Below, one piece after another: positions 1 to 8,805 of a DNA stretch of 64,000 bases. The DNA is taken from assembly GCA_944389025.1 (NCBI GenBank), contig CALXKU010000008.1:49018-113017 (forward strand), in the 5' to 3' direction. The first letter of the stretch is position 1, and each line of letters begins with the position of its first letter. This DNA comes from an uncultured Spirochaetaceae bacterium. GTDB taxonomy: Bacteria > Spirochaetota > Spirochaetia > Sphaerochaetales > Sphaerochaetaceae. Made by a program: the position numbers and the translations under genes. The notes beneath the pieces were generated by a model, which searched no databases, was not told where the DNA came from, and saw only the letters and a list, made by a program, of their open reading frames with translations.

Positions 1-162
1 GATATGGATCCTCTTTCCATCCATCTGGGCATCCCTGACAAGATAGCATGCCGCGCTAAGGGCTGCCAGTCCTGTTCCAATGATATGCGCGCTCTTTTTT
101 TCAACCCCTTCCGGTTTTAAGGGACGGACGAACGCCTCATAGTTTCCACTTGAATAATACAT
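1..162 (-). CDS. ohyA: Oleate hydratase, N-terminal fragment (gene runs off the left edge)
   Basis: Oleate hydratase (formerly 'myosin-cross-reactive antigen') is an FAD-dependent enzyme that adds water to the cis-9 double bond of unsaturated fatty acids, giving 10-hydroxy fatty acids; in gut bacteria it detoxifies dietary oleate and linoleate. Only the first 54 codons are visible. They start [11 protein letters not shown], continue through [13 protein letters not shown] and enter the beta strand of the Rossmann dinucleotide-binding fold ([20 protein letters not shown], with the GxGxxx(x)A pattern), which is the characteristic start of this family. A GGAGG ribosome-binding site (complement of 171-175) sits 8 bases before the ATG at 162. 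The family is usually about 560-650 residues, so most of the gene lies to the left. Family recognition is from the N-terminal signature alone. Confidence 0.85.
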   Translation of the reverse strand, partial: MYYSSGNYEAFVRPLKPEGVEKKSAHIIGTGLAALSAACYLVRDAQMDGKRIHI

Positions 163-374
163 ATTCTTTTCCTCCGTGTTTCTTTTTCTAAGAAGAATCT
201 ACGACGGGGAAAACACTTTTTGTATGGGCACTATCTGTCATGTGCTAGAAAATTGGGCATGTGTGAGATTTTGTACAGAGGAAATATCTTGAGGAGTTTT
301 TTCTTTACTTTCCGCCTGAAAACCCTGAAAATAATCAGTGTAACCCCAGAGAGAAACTGAAATGGTACGACAGG

Positions 375-1882
375 ATGATTTCATCTGATCCCTCCGCCAA
401 GTCTCTTGAAATGAAAAAGACTGAAGACACGGTTATGGTAGGAGATACGGTTGATCTTGAATTCACTATTACACCTACTGACGCAACTTACAGGAATTTC
501 ACTTGGTCTTCCAGTGATGAATCTGTTGCGACAGTGGATGGTGGAACAGTTACAGCCCTCTCCGTAGGAGAAGCGGTTATCACCGTTACGTCAGAAAAAT
601 ATCCTGATATTTCTGCAAGTACGAAAGTAACAGTAACTCCTAAGAAATACACTGTGATTCTAAACTATTGCGATGACGTAACAGAGAATAAGACAGAGAC
701 TGTAGAGGATGGTAAGTCTATTACTCTTGAAACTCCGACAAGGGAAGGGTATGAATTTGCTGGCTGGTACCTTGGTGCAGACTATAGTGGGGAGAAATTA
801 ATCGGATCCTATGCTCCGAAGGAGAACGTAACGCTATACGCGAAATGGATTATTCCAGTAGACGCGGTTGATCTGAATAGAAATAGCCTCAGCTTGATTG
901 TAGGAGAAAGCAATACTGTTACCGCAACAATCAGGCCAGATGGTACTGGTGCAAGTATAGAGTGGAGCTCGGATGATGAGGCTGTCGCTTCTGTTGATGG
1001 ACAGGGAAAAAAACAGCGAATGCTGTGGGAGAGACCACAATAACTGCAACAGCTGGAGGAAAGAGCGCAAGTCTGACTGTTAGCGTATATGTCAATTCCC
1101 TTATAGATTGTGGAAACGAGGTTGGAATACTTCAGAGCGTAGGGGATAAAGGAAAAATCGACTCTGGCCTTTCTGGAAATCTTACTTACGAATCAGACAA
1201 TGAAGCGGTTGCAACAGTGGATAGTGATGGAGCTATCACGGCTGTCGGGGCAGGAAGAGCCAAGATCACGATAAAATCCGACGATGGAAGTTCTGCTTAC
1301 TGGTACGTCTGGGTCGAGTCCTTAAATAACACGGAATTAGTATCTGCGATAAATGAGTTGGAAATAGGCTGGACGGTTGAAAGCAATGGGACGGTTATGC
1401 TTACAAAAGAAAACATTGATGTGATGAAGACATTCACTACAGTGAAGCTGTCTGGAACAGCTATTTCATCTTTTAACGGAATAGAACTTTTCACTATCGC
1501 TAAGGAGTTCTACGGTGGCATAACAGGCAATGAAGCTGATTTGTCTAAGAATACGAATTTATATGCCATTAATCTGAGTGGTTCTGAATTGAAAGAACTT
1601 GTCTTGGGAGAGTATGAGAATCTGCATACTTTCGTTTGTATAGGGACGCAAATTGAATCACTTGATTTGAGTGGATATCTAAACCTTAAAACACTCAGAT
1701 GCTTTGATAATAAACTGACAAGCCTTGATTTAAGCGGTCTTACAAATCTTACAGCGCTGGAGTGTGGAAGCCAGAAGAATGGTGCTATACTGACTCTGAC
1801 TCTGGATGAAAGTTTGAAAACAAAGTGGACGGAGACTTGGTCTACGCAATATTACAACCAAAATGTTATTCTAGCAGATTAA
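375..1882 (+). pseudogene. Surface protein with Ig-like (Big_2), InlB-type B repeat and leucine-rich repeats; frameshifted and 5'-truncated
   Basis: Two abutting frames encode one protein. The first (375-1043) has a Big_2 Ig-like domain at about residues 13-88 (WSSSDESVATVDGG), a Listeria/Bacteroides B-repeat at about 91-160 (GYEFAGWYLG...LYAKW) and the start of a second Big_2 domain. That domain continues in the next frame (1025-1882; GETTITATAGGKSASLTV), followed by a third Big_2 and a leucine-rich repeat region (LTSLDLSGLTNLTALEC). The frames join at a run of seven A at 1007-1013; eight A would restore one frame. The protein lacks the signal peptide expected of a secreted BspA-like protein, and the frame is open upstream to 267 without a plausible start, so the 5' end also looks lost. 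It could be a decayed gene, a phase-variable gene or an assembly error. Confidence 0.75.
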
Positions 1883-1896
1883 AGTGTAAGTTTAGT

Positions 1897-1914
1897 GGCC
1901 CGGGAAACCGGGCC
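1897..1914. terminator. Hairpin between convergent genes
   Basis: GGCCCGG-GAAA-CCGGGCC forms a perfect 7-bp stem with a GNRA-like loop in the 39 bases between the surface-protein frame and rlmN. No strong T run follows on either strand, so termination is plausible for both genes but not certain. Confidence 0.5.
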
Positions 1915-1921
1915 TGCATGG

Positions 1922-2926
1922 TCATTCGTTCTTTGATGCGAGCTGTCCACAGGCACCGGATATGTCACGCCCTTTACTGCGTCTTATGGAGTAGTTGATA
2001 CCTAGTCTTTTAAGCTCATTTGTAAATGCTCTGATCTCGTCATCACTCGGGCTTTCAAAACTCATACCTTCCACAGGATTCCATGGGATCAAATTGACAA
2101 GGGCATCCATCCCGCTCATGAATTTCTTAAGCTTCTCAGCATCCTCTGCTCCAGTGTTGTATCCTTTCAGCATGCAGTACTCGAGTGTGATTCTCTTGTT
2201 CTCCCTTCTCTGGAATGAAATAAGAGCTTTCTTGAGTTCGCTGAGTGGATATGTCCTGTTTATTCGCATTATCCTGCTTCTTTTCGCATCGTCAGCGGTA
2301 ACAAGGCTTACTGCGAGCTTTATCGGGAGCTCAAGCTCTGAAAGCTTATGAATGCCAGGAACGAAACCTGATGTGCTGATAGTTATCTTCCTGTAAGAGA
2401 TATCGAACTGCTCTCTGTCATGGAGGATATGGATTGCTTCCATAAGGGGACCGAAATTATTGAGCGGCTCACCCATGCCCATGAAGACGATATGGCTTAT
2501 CTTCTCTCCGAGTTTCTCAAGATGTACAAACTGTTCTATGATCTCCCCTGAATCGAGGTTCCTTTTCAGTCCCATCGTGCCAGTCTTACAGAATGCGCAG
2601 CCCATGGCACATCCCACTTGAGATGAGAGGCATGCTGTATGGCGGTCCTTTCCATCCGAGAGGCGTACGCATTCGACAACAAGCCCGTCTTGGAGTCTTA
2701 TTGCAAGCTTTACCGCAGAAAGGCTTTCCTGCTTTTCTACGATGCTTGTAGTCATCGCATCCCATCTTAGCCTTTCTCTGTCCTTCTTACTGAGGCTTGT
2801 CATCTGGGAAAAGTCGGTTATGCCCTTTACGAGGTTGTCACGGACGATGCGCGCTTGGAATTTTTTCTCAAGGTTGAGCTCTTCCATGATTTCATCCAGA
2901 TTCATTGCATATAGACTCTTTCTCAT
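1922..2926 (-). CDS. rlmN: 23S rRNA (adenine2503-C2)-methyltransferase RlmN
   Basis: A cytoplasmic radical-SAM enzyme that methylates C2 of A2503 in the peptidyl-transferase centre of 23S rRNA and, in many bacteria, A37 of tRNAs. The radical-SAM cluster motif is C106-x3-C110-x2-C113 (CAMGCAFC). The second conserved cysteine lies at about residue 326 near the C-terminus (ISGACGQL); in the family it carries the methyl-cysteine intermediate. GMGEPLNN is the GGE-like SAM motif, and the RITLEYCMLKGYN and GRDISGACGQL blocks are typical. Its 334 residues match the family size. The ATG at 2926 has a distant AAAGGA; a second ATG at codon 8 is a possible alternative. It stands alone, transcribed away from the outer-membrane protein gene. 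Confidence 0.95.
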   Translation of the reverse strand: MRKSLYAMNLDEIMEELNLEKKFQARIVRDNLVKGITDFSQMTSLSKKDRERLRWDAMTTSIVEKQESLSAVKLAIRLQDGLVVECVRLSDGKDRHTACLSSQVGCAMGCAFCKTGTMGLKRNLDSGEIIEQFVHLEKLGEKISHIVFMGMGEPLNNFGPLMEAIHILHDREQFDISYRKITISTSGFVPGIHKLSELELPIKLAVSLVTADDAKRSRIMRINRTYPLSELKKALISFQRRENKRITLEYCMLKGYNTGAEDAEKLKKFMSGMDALVNLIPWNPVEGMSFESPSDDEIRAFTNELKRLGINYSIRRSKGRDISGACGQLASKNE

Positions 2927-3089
2927 ATATTTATTTCCTTTACCTGTTAATAATTACAAAATTCACTCTTTAAAAGCCATCTTATTATTGCTTTTTCGTC
3001 TTTACTTTTCAAGGCTTATGGATTTAAGCTAAGACTAATTGGGTATTCCAAAATCTTTTAAGGAGAGCCATTTTTTTGGCACAAGAGAA

Positions 3090-3590
3090 ATGAAAAAGAA
3101 AGTATTATTAGTTGCTCTTTTGGTAGCTTTGATTCTTGCTCCTGTAACAGCTGCAAGCTACAGGGGATCTGAGCAGGATGGTGCGATTGGTGTAGGTCTC
3201 AACCTTGGAACAAACACCGGTGTCGGACTTAAGTTCGGATTCGGTGATTTCGATATTCTTGCTAATATCGGACTTGATAACTTCGTCTTCAATCCGTTCC
3301 GCCTTGGTGGGGATGTTGCTGTATCTTATGAGCTTTATGATTTCGATTTCGGTCATGGTCATCATATGCCGCTTACTCTCGGTGTCGGTGCTAAGACAGG
3401 TTTCGTATTCGCTGATAAGTTCGGTTTCGATCTTTCTGTCGTATTCCCTGTTGGCATATCTTACCAGATTCCAGATTTCCCGATGCAGTTCTATCTCAGG
3501 CTCGCACCAGGACTTGCTCTACTTCAGAATACGAGCTTTAAGCTTGGTTTTGATTTCGCTGGTTATATCGGAGCACTCTGGATGTTCTAA
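3090..3590 (+). CDS. Small outer-membrane beta-barrel protein
   Basis: A 166-residue secreted protein. The first 22 or so residues form a classic signal peptide (MKKKVLLVALLVALILAPVTAA). The rest is Gly/Phe/Asp-rich with alternating hydrophobic residues (VGLKFGFGDFDILANIGL), an eight-stranded-barrel look, and it ends in the aromatic GALWMF as outer-membrane proteins recognised by BAM do. Its specific function is unknown; similar small barrels are common in spirochaetes. The ATG has only a weak purine stretch before it. A strong AAGGAGA (3060-3066) instead serves a TTG at 3076 whose five-codon frame ends in TGA overlapping this ATG (ATGA), so translational coupling is possible. An upstream in-frame TTG at 3039 would put 17 residues before the signal peptide and is less likely. 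Confidence 0.75.
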   Translation: MKKKVLLVALLVALILAPVTAASYRGSEQDGAIGVGLNLGTNTGVGLKFGFGDFDILANIGLDNFVFNPFRLGGDVAVSYELYDFDFGHGHHMPLTLGVGAKTGFVFADKFGFDLSVVFPVGISYQIPDFPMQFYLRLAPGLALLQNTSFKLGFDFAGYIGALWMF

Positions 3591-3609
3591 AAGAAGTGAA
3601 GCTTCATTT

Positions 3610-3635
3610 CGGGAGGTTACCTCCCGATTTTTTTT
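3610..3635 (+). terminator. Rho-independent terminator of the beta-barrel gene
   Basis: CGGGAGG-TTA-CCTCCCG (7-bp perfect stem) is followed by A and eight T. Confidence 0.92.
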
Positions 3636-3700
3636 GCCTTTTTCTTTAAATTTTATAAACATTTTTGAACTTCCTATAACTAATAAGTAGGAGGTTTGAA

Positions 3701-4654
3701 ATGCTTGTTTATAAGGGCGTGCTCCATCTGCCATACGGCGAAGGGAATGGAGAGATCTTTAACAGTTTACCATTCGTCTCGGAAAAGAGAGAGGATTACG
3801 AGGCGCCAAGTGAAGAGATGAGAAGGGAGGCGAGGAGGCTTCTGCGCAGGATAAGGAGGAAGAGTTTAACTGATGACGAGCTCTTCCGCCTTGCGATGTA
3901 CGACAATCCGACCCTTGCCGATTTCTTCGCATCCGCGTACGTTCCCGATTATGAGAGGGGTGGCATCACGCGGGTGATCTCGGATTACGAGATACCGACC
4001 GCATCCACCAAGAGCTCGAGGCTAGACGCTTTGGCCGAGGCGGGGGACACCGTCATAGACTTCGAGATGGAGAGCGGAGTGAGGGGAGATGTGCTGAAAC
4101 GCACGAGGCAGTACGTAGCAAACCTTACGAACTCATTCATCCTCAAGGGCGGGAGCTACATGGGTCTGCCCCGTATAGTCATAGTCTTCTTCGTGCCTTA
4201 CGACATACTTGGGAAGGGGAAGCCGTTCTACGTCATAAGGCCTAGGGACGAGGATGGGGAGGTTGCGGATCCCGATGATGTGAGGATCTACGTCAACTGG
4301 AAGTATGAGGGGGAGGACAAGTATGGGATGATTGCGCATGACATAAGGTGTGCGGATGCGGGGAAAATGCATTATAATGAGATAAGAGCGAGGATGAGCG
4401 CATTGAAGGACGAGGAAGGAGGAGAGAAGATGGCTGAGGACATATTCGCAAAGATGAGAAGAGAAGGGCGTGAAGAAGGGCGTGAAGAAGGACGGGAGGA
4501 AGGCAGAGCCGAAGGTAGAGCTGAAGGACGCAATGAGGTAAGATCCGATTTCGTCAGAATACTTTTAAAAGATACCAGCCCTTCGGAGATTTCAAGGAAG
4601 TTCAACATACCTCTTTCCGAGGTCAGAGCGATAGAGAAATCAATCAGGGCATGA
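3701..4654 (+). CDS. Rpn-family PD-(D/E)XK nuclease ('transposase'-type) with EGRE-repeat tail
   Basis: 317 residues. The core matches the PD-(D/E)XK nuclease family known as Rpn or 'PD-(D/E)XK nuclease family transposase'. D109 (SSRLDA) and the E122-x-E124 pair (VIDFEMES) stand where the family has D...ExQ, so the last catalytic position is Glu rather than Gln, and RTRQYVANL supplies the usual R...Y helix. In E. coli the Rpn proteins nick DNA and promote RecA-independent recombination. The C-terminal part has a charged low-complexity segment of REGREEG/RAEG units at about residues 255-280, then a short helical region (SPSEISRKFNIPLSEVRAIEKS) that looks like a small helix-turn-helix. AGGAGG precedes the ATG. 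The end overlaps hflX by 11 bases tail to tail. No terminal repeats mark it as an insertion sequence. Confidence 0.8.
   Translation: MLVYKGVLHLPYGEGNGEIFNSLPFVSEKREDYEAPSEEMRREARRLLRRIRRKSLTDDELFRLAMYDNPTLADFFASAYVPDYERGGITRVISDYEIPTASTKSSRLDALAEAGDTVIDFEMESGVRGDVLKRTRQYVANLTNSFILKGGSYMGLPRIVIVFFVPYDILGKGKPFYVIRPRDEDGEVADPDDVRIYVNWKYEGEDKYGMIAHDIRCADAGKMHYNEIRARMSALKDEEGGEKMAEDIFAKMRREGREEGREEGREEGRAEGRAEGRNEVRSDFVRILLKDTSPSEISRKFNIPLSEVRAIEKSIRA
4461..4531 (+). repeat. In-frame 12-bp-based repeat (EGRE codons)
   Basis: Near-identical 12-base units (GAAGGGCGTGAA and drifted copies) repeat about six times inside the Rpn gene and encode GREE/GRAE. Units of whole codons can expand or contract without breaking the frame. 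Confidence 0.8.
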
Positions 4655-5903
4655 GGCTCTTTTCAAGTTTTTCATAATAGGGGAGGAAGGCTTTTCTTAT
4701 CCTGATTCTGAGGTAGAGGCCATCCTCCTTATATATTGCAGAGATTATCGAATCATCTTTTCTTATCAGACTGAAGGCTGAGCCATCGAGAGGTGTTCTG
4801 ATTTCGATGATTTTTTCCTCCTCTTCCGCGATTTTCTCCAGTTTGTCTAAAAGCTCTTCAAGCCCTGTTTTCTCTTTTACACTTGTTACAACGTAATCAT
4901 AGCCGTAGTTTTTGAGTCTTATGGTATTGAAATCATCATATTCCCTGTCTGCTTTGTTTAGCACCAGCAGTTTTATCTTATCTTCGGCTCCGAGCTCTTT
5001 AAGGGTGTTCACCGTTGTGAGGAAATTGTTATAGCTGTCAGGATTCTCAAGGTCCTGGACTATTATCAGGGCAGAGGCGTCAAGAGCTTCTTTAAGCGTT
5101 GAAGAGAATGCGGATATCAGACGATGAGGAAGGTCGTTTATGAAACCGACAGTATCCGAGAGGAGCACAGTCTCCCCGTTTTTAAGACGGAGCTTCCTTG
5201 TCGTGGTATCGAGCGTTGCGAAGAGCTTATCCTCGATAAGCACATCGGCTCCTGTAAGAGCATTCATCAGGGAACTCTTTCCCGCATTAGTGTAGCCAAC
5301 GAGTGCAAATGAGAAAAGAGAACCCGAAAGACGATCCTTTTTCTGCGTCTCCCTTACCTTGGAAATCTTATCCAGTTCCCTGTCTATCGTGGCAATCCTT
5401 CTCTCAAGCTTTCTCCTGTCAAGCTCTATCATACGCTCGCCGAGGCCCTTAGAGCCCTTTACGCCGCCTCTCTGCTGTTCAAGGTTCGAAATCCTTCCTC
5501 TGAGTCTTGGCTTCAGATACTCCGCTTCGGCTTTTTCTATCTGCAGCATAGCTTCTTTTGAATGTGCGTTCCTGAGGAATATGGAGAGTATGACCGCTTC
5601 CCTGTCAAGGACGGGAAGTGAGAATATCCTCTCGAGATTCTTTTCCATCCTCGCTGAAAGGAATGCGTTCACAACTACAGTCTGGACCCCTGTCTCCGAT
5701 GCGATTCTTCCTGCCTGCTCCGCCTGTCCCGGGCCGATAAGGGTGTTTGGGTTTTCTTCTTTCAATGAAAACGGGATATGGAAGCTGACTCTCATCTCGA
5801 GTGTCTCTAATAGGCTTCTTATCTCCATTTCCGCGTTGTAAGCGCTTCTCGTGTTCATTCCCGCTTTTGCCAGGGTTATCAGTAGTACGCTGTTATCGTC
5901 CAT
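4644..5903 (-). CDS. hflX: Ribosome-associated GTPase HflX
   Basis: A translational GTPase that binds the 50S subunit and splits or rescues stalled ribosomes under stress. The N-terminal HflX domain covers about residues 1-130. A charged coiled-coil linker (RGRISNLEQQRGGVKGSKGLGERMIELDRRKLERRI) has the family RGxGE block in a relaxed form (KGLGER). The G domain starts at about 200, with G1 GYTNAGKSS, G2 TLDTTTRK, G3 DTVGF and G4 NKAD. Its 419 residues fit the family. The 3' end overlaps the Rpn gene by 11 bases. No Shine-Dalgarno is present; TGGACA-17-TATAAT ends 8 bases before the ATG, suggesting a leaderless mRNA. Confidence 0.94.
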   Translation of the reverse strand: MDDNSVLLITLAKAGMNTRSAYNAEMEIRSLLETLEMRVSFHIPFSLKEENPNTLIGPGQAEQAGRIASETGVQTVVVNAFLSARMEKNLERIFSLPVLDREAVILSIFLRNAHSKEAMLQIEKAEAEYLKPRLRGRISNLEQQRGGVKGSKGLGERMIELDRRKLERRIATIDRELDKISKVRETQKKDRLSGSLFSFALVGYTNAGKSSLMNALTGADVLIEDKLFATLDTTTRKLRLKNGETVLLSDTVGFINDLPHRLISAFSSTLKEALDASALIIVQDLENPDSYNNFLTTVNTLKELGAEDKIKLLVLNKADREYDDFNTIRLKNYGYDYVVTSVKEKTGLEELLDKLEKIAEEEEKIIEIRTPLDGSAFSLIRKDDSIISAIYKEDGLYLRIRIRKAFLPYYEKLEKSLMP

Positions 5904-5911
5904 AGCCAGAG

Positions 5912-5940
5912 ATTATATAGGGCAACTCTGGCACTGTCCA
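5912..5940 (-). promoter_or_regulatory. hflX promoter, leaderless arrangement
   Basis: On the minus strand TGGACA (5940-5935), a 17-base spacer and a perfect TATAAT (5917-5912) leave only 8 bases before the ATG at 5903. The transcription start should fall at or within one or two bases of the start codon. Confidence 0.75.
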
Positions 5941-5982
5941 TCTGCCATGTTTTGTGATAGAGTAATTTCCTGAGGTGAAATA

Positions 5983-7089
5983 ATGAGTTTGAATTGTGGA
6001 ATAGTCGGACTGCCTAATGTAGGAAAATCAACAATCTTCTCTGCTGTCACATCAGCACCCGCTGAGGCGGCGAACTATCCGTTCTGTACAATAGATCCCA
6101 ATGTCGGAATCGTAGCCGTTCCAGATGCGCGTCTGGACAGGATTGCCGAGCTGATTCCTCCAGAGAGGAAGATTCCTGCGACTGTCGAGTTCGTGGATAT
6201 CGCAGGGCTTGTAAAAGGTGCAAGCAAGGGAGAGGGGCTTGGTAACCGCTTCCTCGCATCCATTCGCGAGGTCGGTGTAATCGCACATGTCGTCAGATGT
6301 TTTGATGACCCGGATATCGTGCATGTGAATAACAGGATAGATCCCGCGGGGGATATCGAGACGATCGATATTGAGCTCGCTCTTGCCGATTATGATACTG
6401 TCGAAAAGAGGTATCAGAAGCAGGGTAAGATGGCAAGGGTTAGCAAGGAGGCACAGAAGGAGACCGAGTATCTTCTTCCCATCTATGAGCGTCTGATGAA
6501 AGGGCTCTCTGATGGAAAGAGTGCCCGTAGCATCATAACCGATGAGGATGAGGTAGCTGCGATTTACGACCTTCATCTTCTCACGATGAAACCTGTAATC
6601 TATGTATGCAACGTGGATGAGAATTCCATCGGGGAGGATAACGAATACGTCAAGATCGTAAGAGAGATTGCTGAGAGGGAAGGTAGCCAGTGCATAGTGA
6701 TCTGCGGGAAGATTGAAAGCGAAATCGCCTCACTTGAGAGTGCTGAGGAGCGTCAGGAGTTCCTTGAGTCTGTAGGACTGACGGAAAGCGGGCTCAACCC
6801 ATTGATCCGTGCTGCATACAAGACCCTTGGGCTCAGGACATTCTTTACCGCCGGTAAGGATGAGGACAGGGCCTGGACATTCAAGGAAGGGGCGAAGGCT
6901 CCCGAGTGCGCAGGCATAATTCATACCGATTTCGAGAAGGGGTTCATAAAGGCGGAGGTTTATAACGCTGAGGATCTCTTCAAGTACGGATCAGAGCAGA
7001 AAGTCAAGGAAGCTGGAAAGCTGCGCCTTGAAGGGCGTGATTACATCGTCCAGGATGGGGATATCATGTTCTTCAAGTTCAATGTATGA
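5983..7089 (+). CDS. ychF: Redox-regulated ATPase YchF (OLA1 family)
   Basis: An Obg-family P-loop protein that hydrolyses ATP rather than GTP and binds ribosomes; it is implicated in translation start-site selection and the oxidative stress response. Walker A is GLPNVGKST at residues 8-16, G3 is DIAGLVKGAS, and the G4 position reads NVDE instead of NKxD, the change that gives ATP preference in YchF. A coiled-coil insertion (about 130-200) and a C-terminal TGS domain (from about 280, TFFTAGKDEDRAWTF) complete the fold. 368 residues is the usual length. GAGGTG lies before the ATG. The last 11 bases overlap the GH2 gene on the other strand. Confidence 0.96.
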   Translation: MSLNCGIVGLPNVGKSTIFSAVTSAPAEAANYPFCTIDPNVGIVAVPDARLDRIAELIPPERKIPATVEFVDIAGLVKGASKGEGLGNRFLASIREVGVIAHVVRCFDDPDIVHVNNRIDPAGDIETIDIELALADYDTVEKRYQKQGKMARVSKEAQKETEYLLPIYERLMKGLSDGKSARSIITDEDEVAAIYDLHLLTMKPVIYVCNVDENSIGEDNEYVKIVREIAEREGSQCIVICGKIESEIASLESAEERQEFLESVGLTESGLNPLIRAAYKTLGLRTFFTAGKDEDRAWTFKEGAKAPECAGIIHTDFEKGFIKAEVYNAEDLFKYGSEQKVKEAGKLRLEGRDYIVQDGDIMFFKFNV

Positions 7090-8758
7090 CAAGACGTTTG
7101 CTAAGTTCCTTCATTCCATGGATGGGGACCTTTATCCTCTTTCTGTCATAGCTTATAAGGCCGTTCGTCTCCTGTTCTACATCACTTAGCTGGGTGTAGA
7201 TGGAAGCCGAAAGGCCTTTTTCTATATACGGTATGACATCGCGCTCATACATCTTCGTAATCTCCTTAAGAAGTTCATCGCTGGAAGACACATCACTGTA
7301 GGTGAATTTCTTGGCGTTGCTCTCCTCCTCTCCAAGCCCTATTCCTCCGAATTCGGATAGCAGTACGCAACGTCCCTTCCTATCTTTTTTGAACCTGTAA
7401 GGTCTGAAATAAACATGCTTTGAAAGAAAATCTCCAGCCCCCTGGTCATGCCAGCCCGATGTGATGTCTATCGTTCTGGTATTGTCGAGCTTTCTTATCT
7501 CTGAAAGGATTCGGGAAGAATCGAACTGTCCCCAACCCTCATTGAATATGCACCACATTCCTATGCATGGAACAGAGTAGAGGTACATTATGCTTTCTTT
7601 TATGAAGCTCTCATACCTTTTCTTCTCCTCATCATTTCTTCTTGATAGGAGTCTGTTTCTCCTGTCTCTCATGAATGAGGTTGTGAAAAGAGGCAGGGTG
7701 ACTGCGAAATCCCTGTAGTTCGCTCCTCCGTTCACCATGTCCTGCCAGACTATAAGGCCCAGCCTCGTTGCATGATAGTACCATCGTGGGCTTTCAATCT
7801 TTATATGTTTTCTTATGACGTTGAAACCCATGGCTTTCACAGTCTCGAGATCCTTGACGATGGCCTCATCACTTTCGTATGTCAGCAGGCTGTTTTTCAT
7901 ATACCCCTGGTCGAGTATTCCATGGTGGAATATCGCCCTGTTATTAAGAGCAAGGCGCCTTATTCCTTTTTCATCACTGATGATGGAGAACTTCCTCATC
8001 GCAGTGTAGCTTTCAACCTCATCTTTTCCATAGCGTATTCTAAAATGATAGACATATGGATTCTCGGGAGACCAGAGGTGAGGATCAGCAATGTGTATGA
8101 TATTCTCCCTATCCATCTCGATCCGGATCTTCTTTCCGTCTATCTCAAGCTCGGCGCTCCCTCTTTCCCCTGTATTCGATACGGGGAATATTTTCAGCGA
8201 TGATGAGTCCAGATCTGGTGTGGTGATGATGGCTCTTATGTAGTGCTCAGGAACTTTCTCCAGATATACGCTCTGCCATATTCCGCTCTGACATCGGTAC
8301 CAGATTCTATGAGGATGCAAAGTCTGCTTTCCCCTCTCAATCGCCTCGCTGTCTGTTGGATCGGTGACGCGTACTGTTATCTCAACGTTTCCATCAGGCG
8401 ATATATGCTCCGTGATATCCTCAGAAAAAGGAAGGTAACCACCTTCATGCTTCATGACTTCCCTGGAGTTTATCGATACTGTGGCGTAATAGTCGACGGC
8501 AAGGAAGGTCAGAATGTAGCGCATACCTTCCTCCTTTACAATCCTGACCCGCTTTCTGTAGTACGCGGTCTCTCCTGGCATCAAAGTCCTTCCTATTCCG
8601 CTTTTCTCCGTCTCCGGCGAGAACGGCACGAGGATCTTGGAATCATATTCCTCCTCTCCAGTCGAATTCACACCGTAATCCCATAGCCCGTTGAGCACGA
8701 GAGTGTCTTTTCTCATCATATCCGGGCGTGGGTTTTCTCCGAGTATCATGTTTTCCAT
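7079..8758 (-). CDS. Glycoside hydrolase family 2 (beta-galactosidase/beta-glucuronidase-like)
   Basis: A cytoplasmic retaining glycosidase of 559 residues with no signal peptide. In order: a jelly-roll sugar-binding domain (about 15-170, LNGLWDYGV, AYYRKRVRI), an immunoglobulin-like sandwich (about 170-260) and a TIM barrel (about 265-555). The predicted acid/base is E407 after N406 (CIFNEGWGQF) and the predicted nucleophile E469 (LLSEFGGIGL). NVIRKHIKIESPRWYYHATRLG is the family substrate-pocket block. The exact substrate cannot be told from sequence; it is shorter than LacZ (about 1,000) and closer to the glucuronidase-sized members. No Shine-Dalgarno precedes the ATG, but an extended -10 (TGCTATAAT) ends 7 bases upstream, suggesting a leaderless message. 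It diverges from the Crp/Fnr regulator across only 47 bases, so that regulator may control it. Confidence 0.88.
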   Translation of the reverse strand: MENMILGENPRPDMMRKDTLVLNGLWDYGVNSTGEEEYDSKILVPFSPETEKSGIGRTLMPGETAYYRKRVRIVKEEGMRYILTFLAVDYYATVSINSREVMKHEGGYLPFSEDITEHISPDGNVEITVRVTDPTDSEAIERGKQTLHPHRIWYRCQSGIWQSVYLEKVPEHYIRAIITTPDLDSSSLKIFPVSNTGERGSAELEIDGKKIRIEMDRENIIHIADPHLWSPENPYVYHFRIRYGKDEVESYTAMRKFSIISDEKGIRRLALNNRAIFHHGILDQGYMKNSLLTYESDEAIVKDLETVKAMGFNVIRKHIKIESPRWYYHATRLGLIVWQDMVNGGANYRDFAVTLPLFTTSFMRDRRNRLLSRRNDEEKKRYESFIKESIMYLYSVPCIGMWCIFNEGWGQFDSSRILSEIRKLDNTRTIDITSGWHDQGAGDFLSKHVYFRPYRFKKDRKGRCVLLSEFGGIGLGEEESNAKKFTYSDVSSSDELLKEITKMYERDVIPYIEKGLSASIYTQLSDVEQETNGLISYDRKRIKVPIHGMKELSKRLVIH

Positions 8759-8765
8759 GACGAAT

Positions 8766-8774
8766 ATTATAGCA
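8766..8774 (-). promoter_or_regulatory. Extended -10 promoter of the GH2 gene, leaderless arrangement
   Basis: TGC followed by a perfect TATAAT (minus strand, 8774-8766) lies 7 bases before the ATG at 8758. No good -35 is visible, as expected for an extended -10 promoter. Confidence 0.65.
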
Positions 8775-8789
8775 TTAAGAGTTTTCCAC

Positions 8790-8798
8790 TGATATATT
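8790..8798 (+). promoter_or_regulatory. Extended -10 promoter of the Crp/Fnr gene, leaderless arrangement
   Basis: TGATATATT (TGn plus TATATT at 8793-8798) ends 7 bases before the ATG at 8806, with no Shine-Dalgarno between. It faces the GH2 promoter back to back. Confidence 0.6.
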
Positions 8799-8805
8799 AT
8801 TTCTT

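Noticed and set aside
3701..4654. Complete insertion sequence around the 'transposase'-type gene
   Set aside because: No terminal inverted repeats or target duplication visible; Rpn proteins are nucleases, often not tied to an element.
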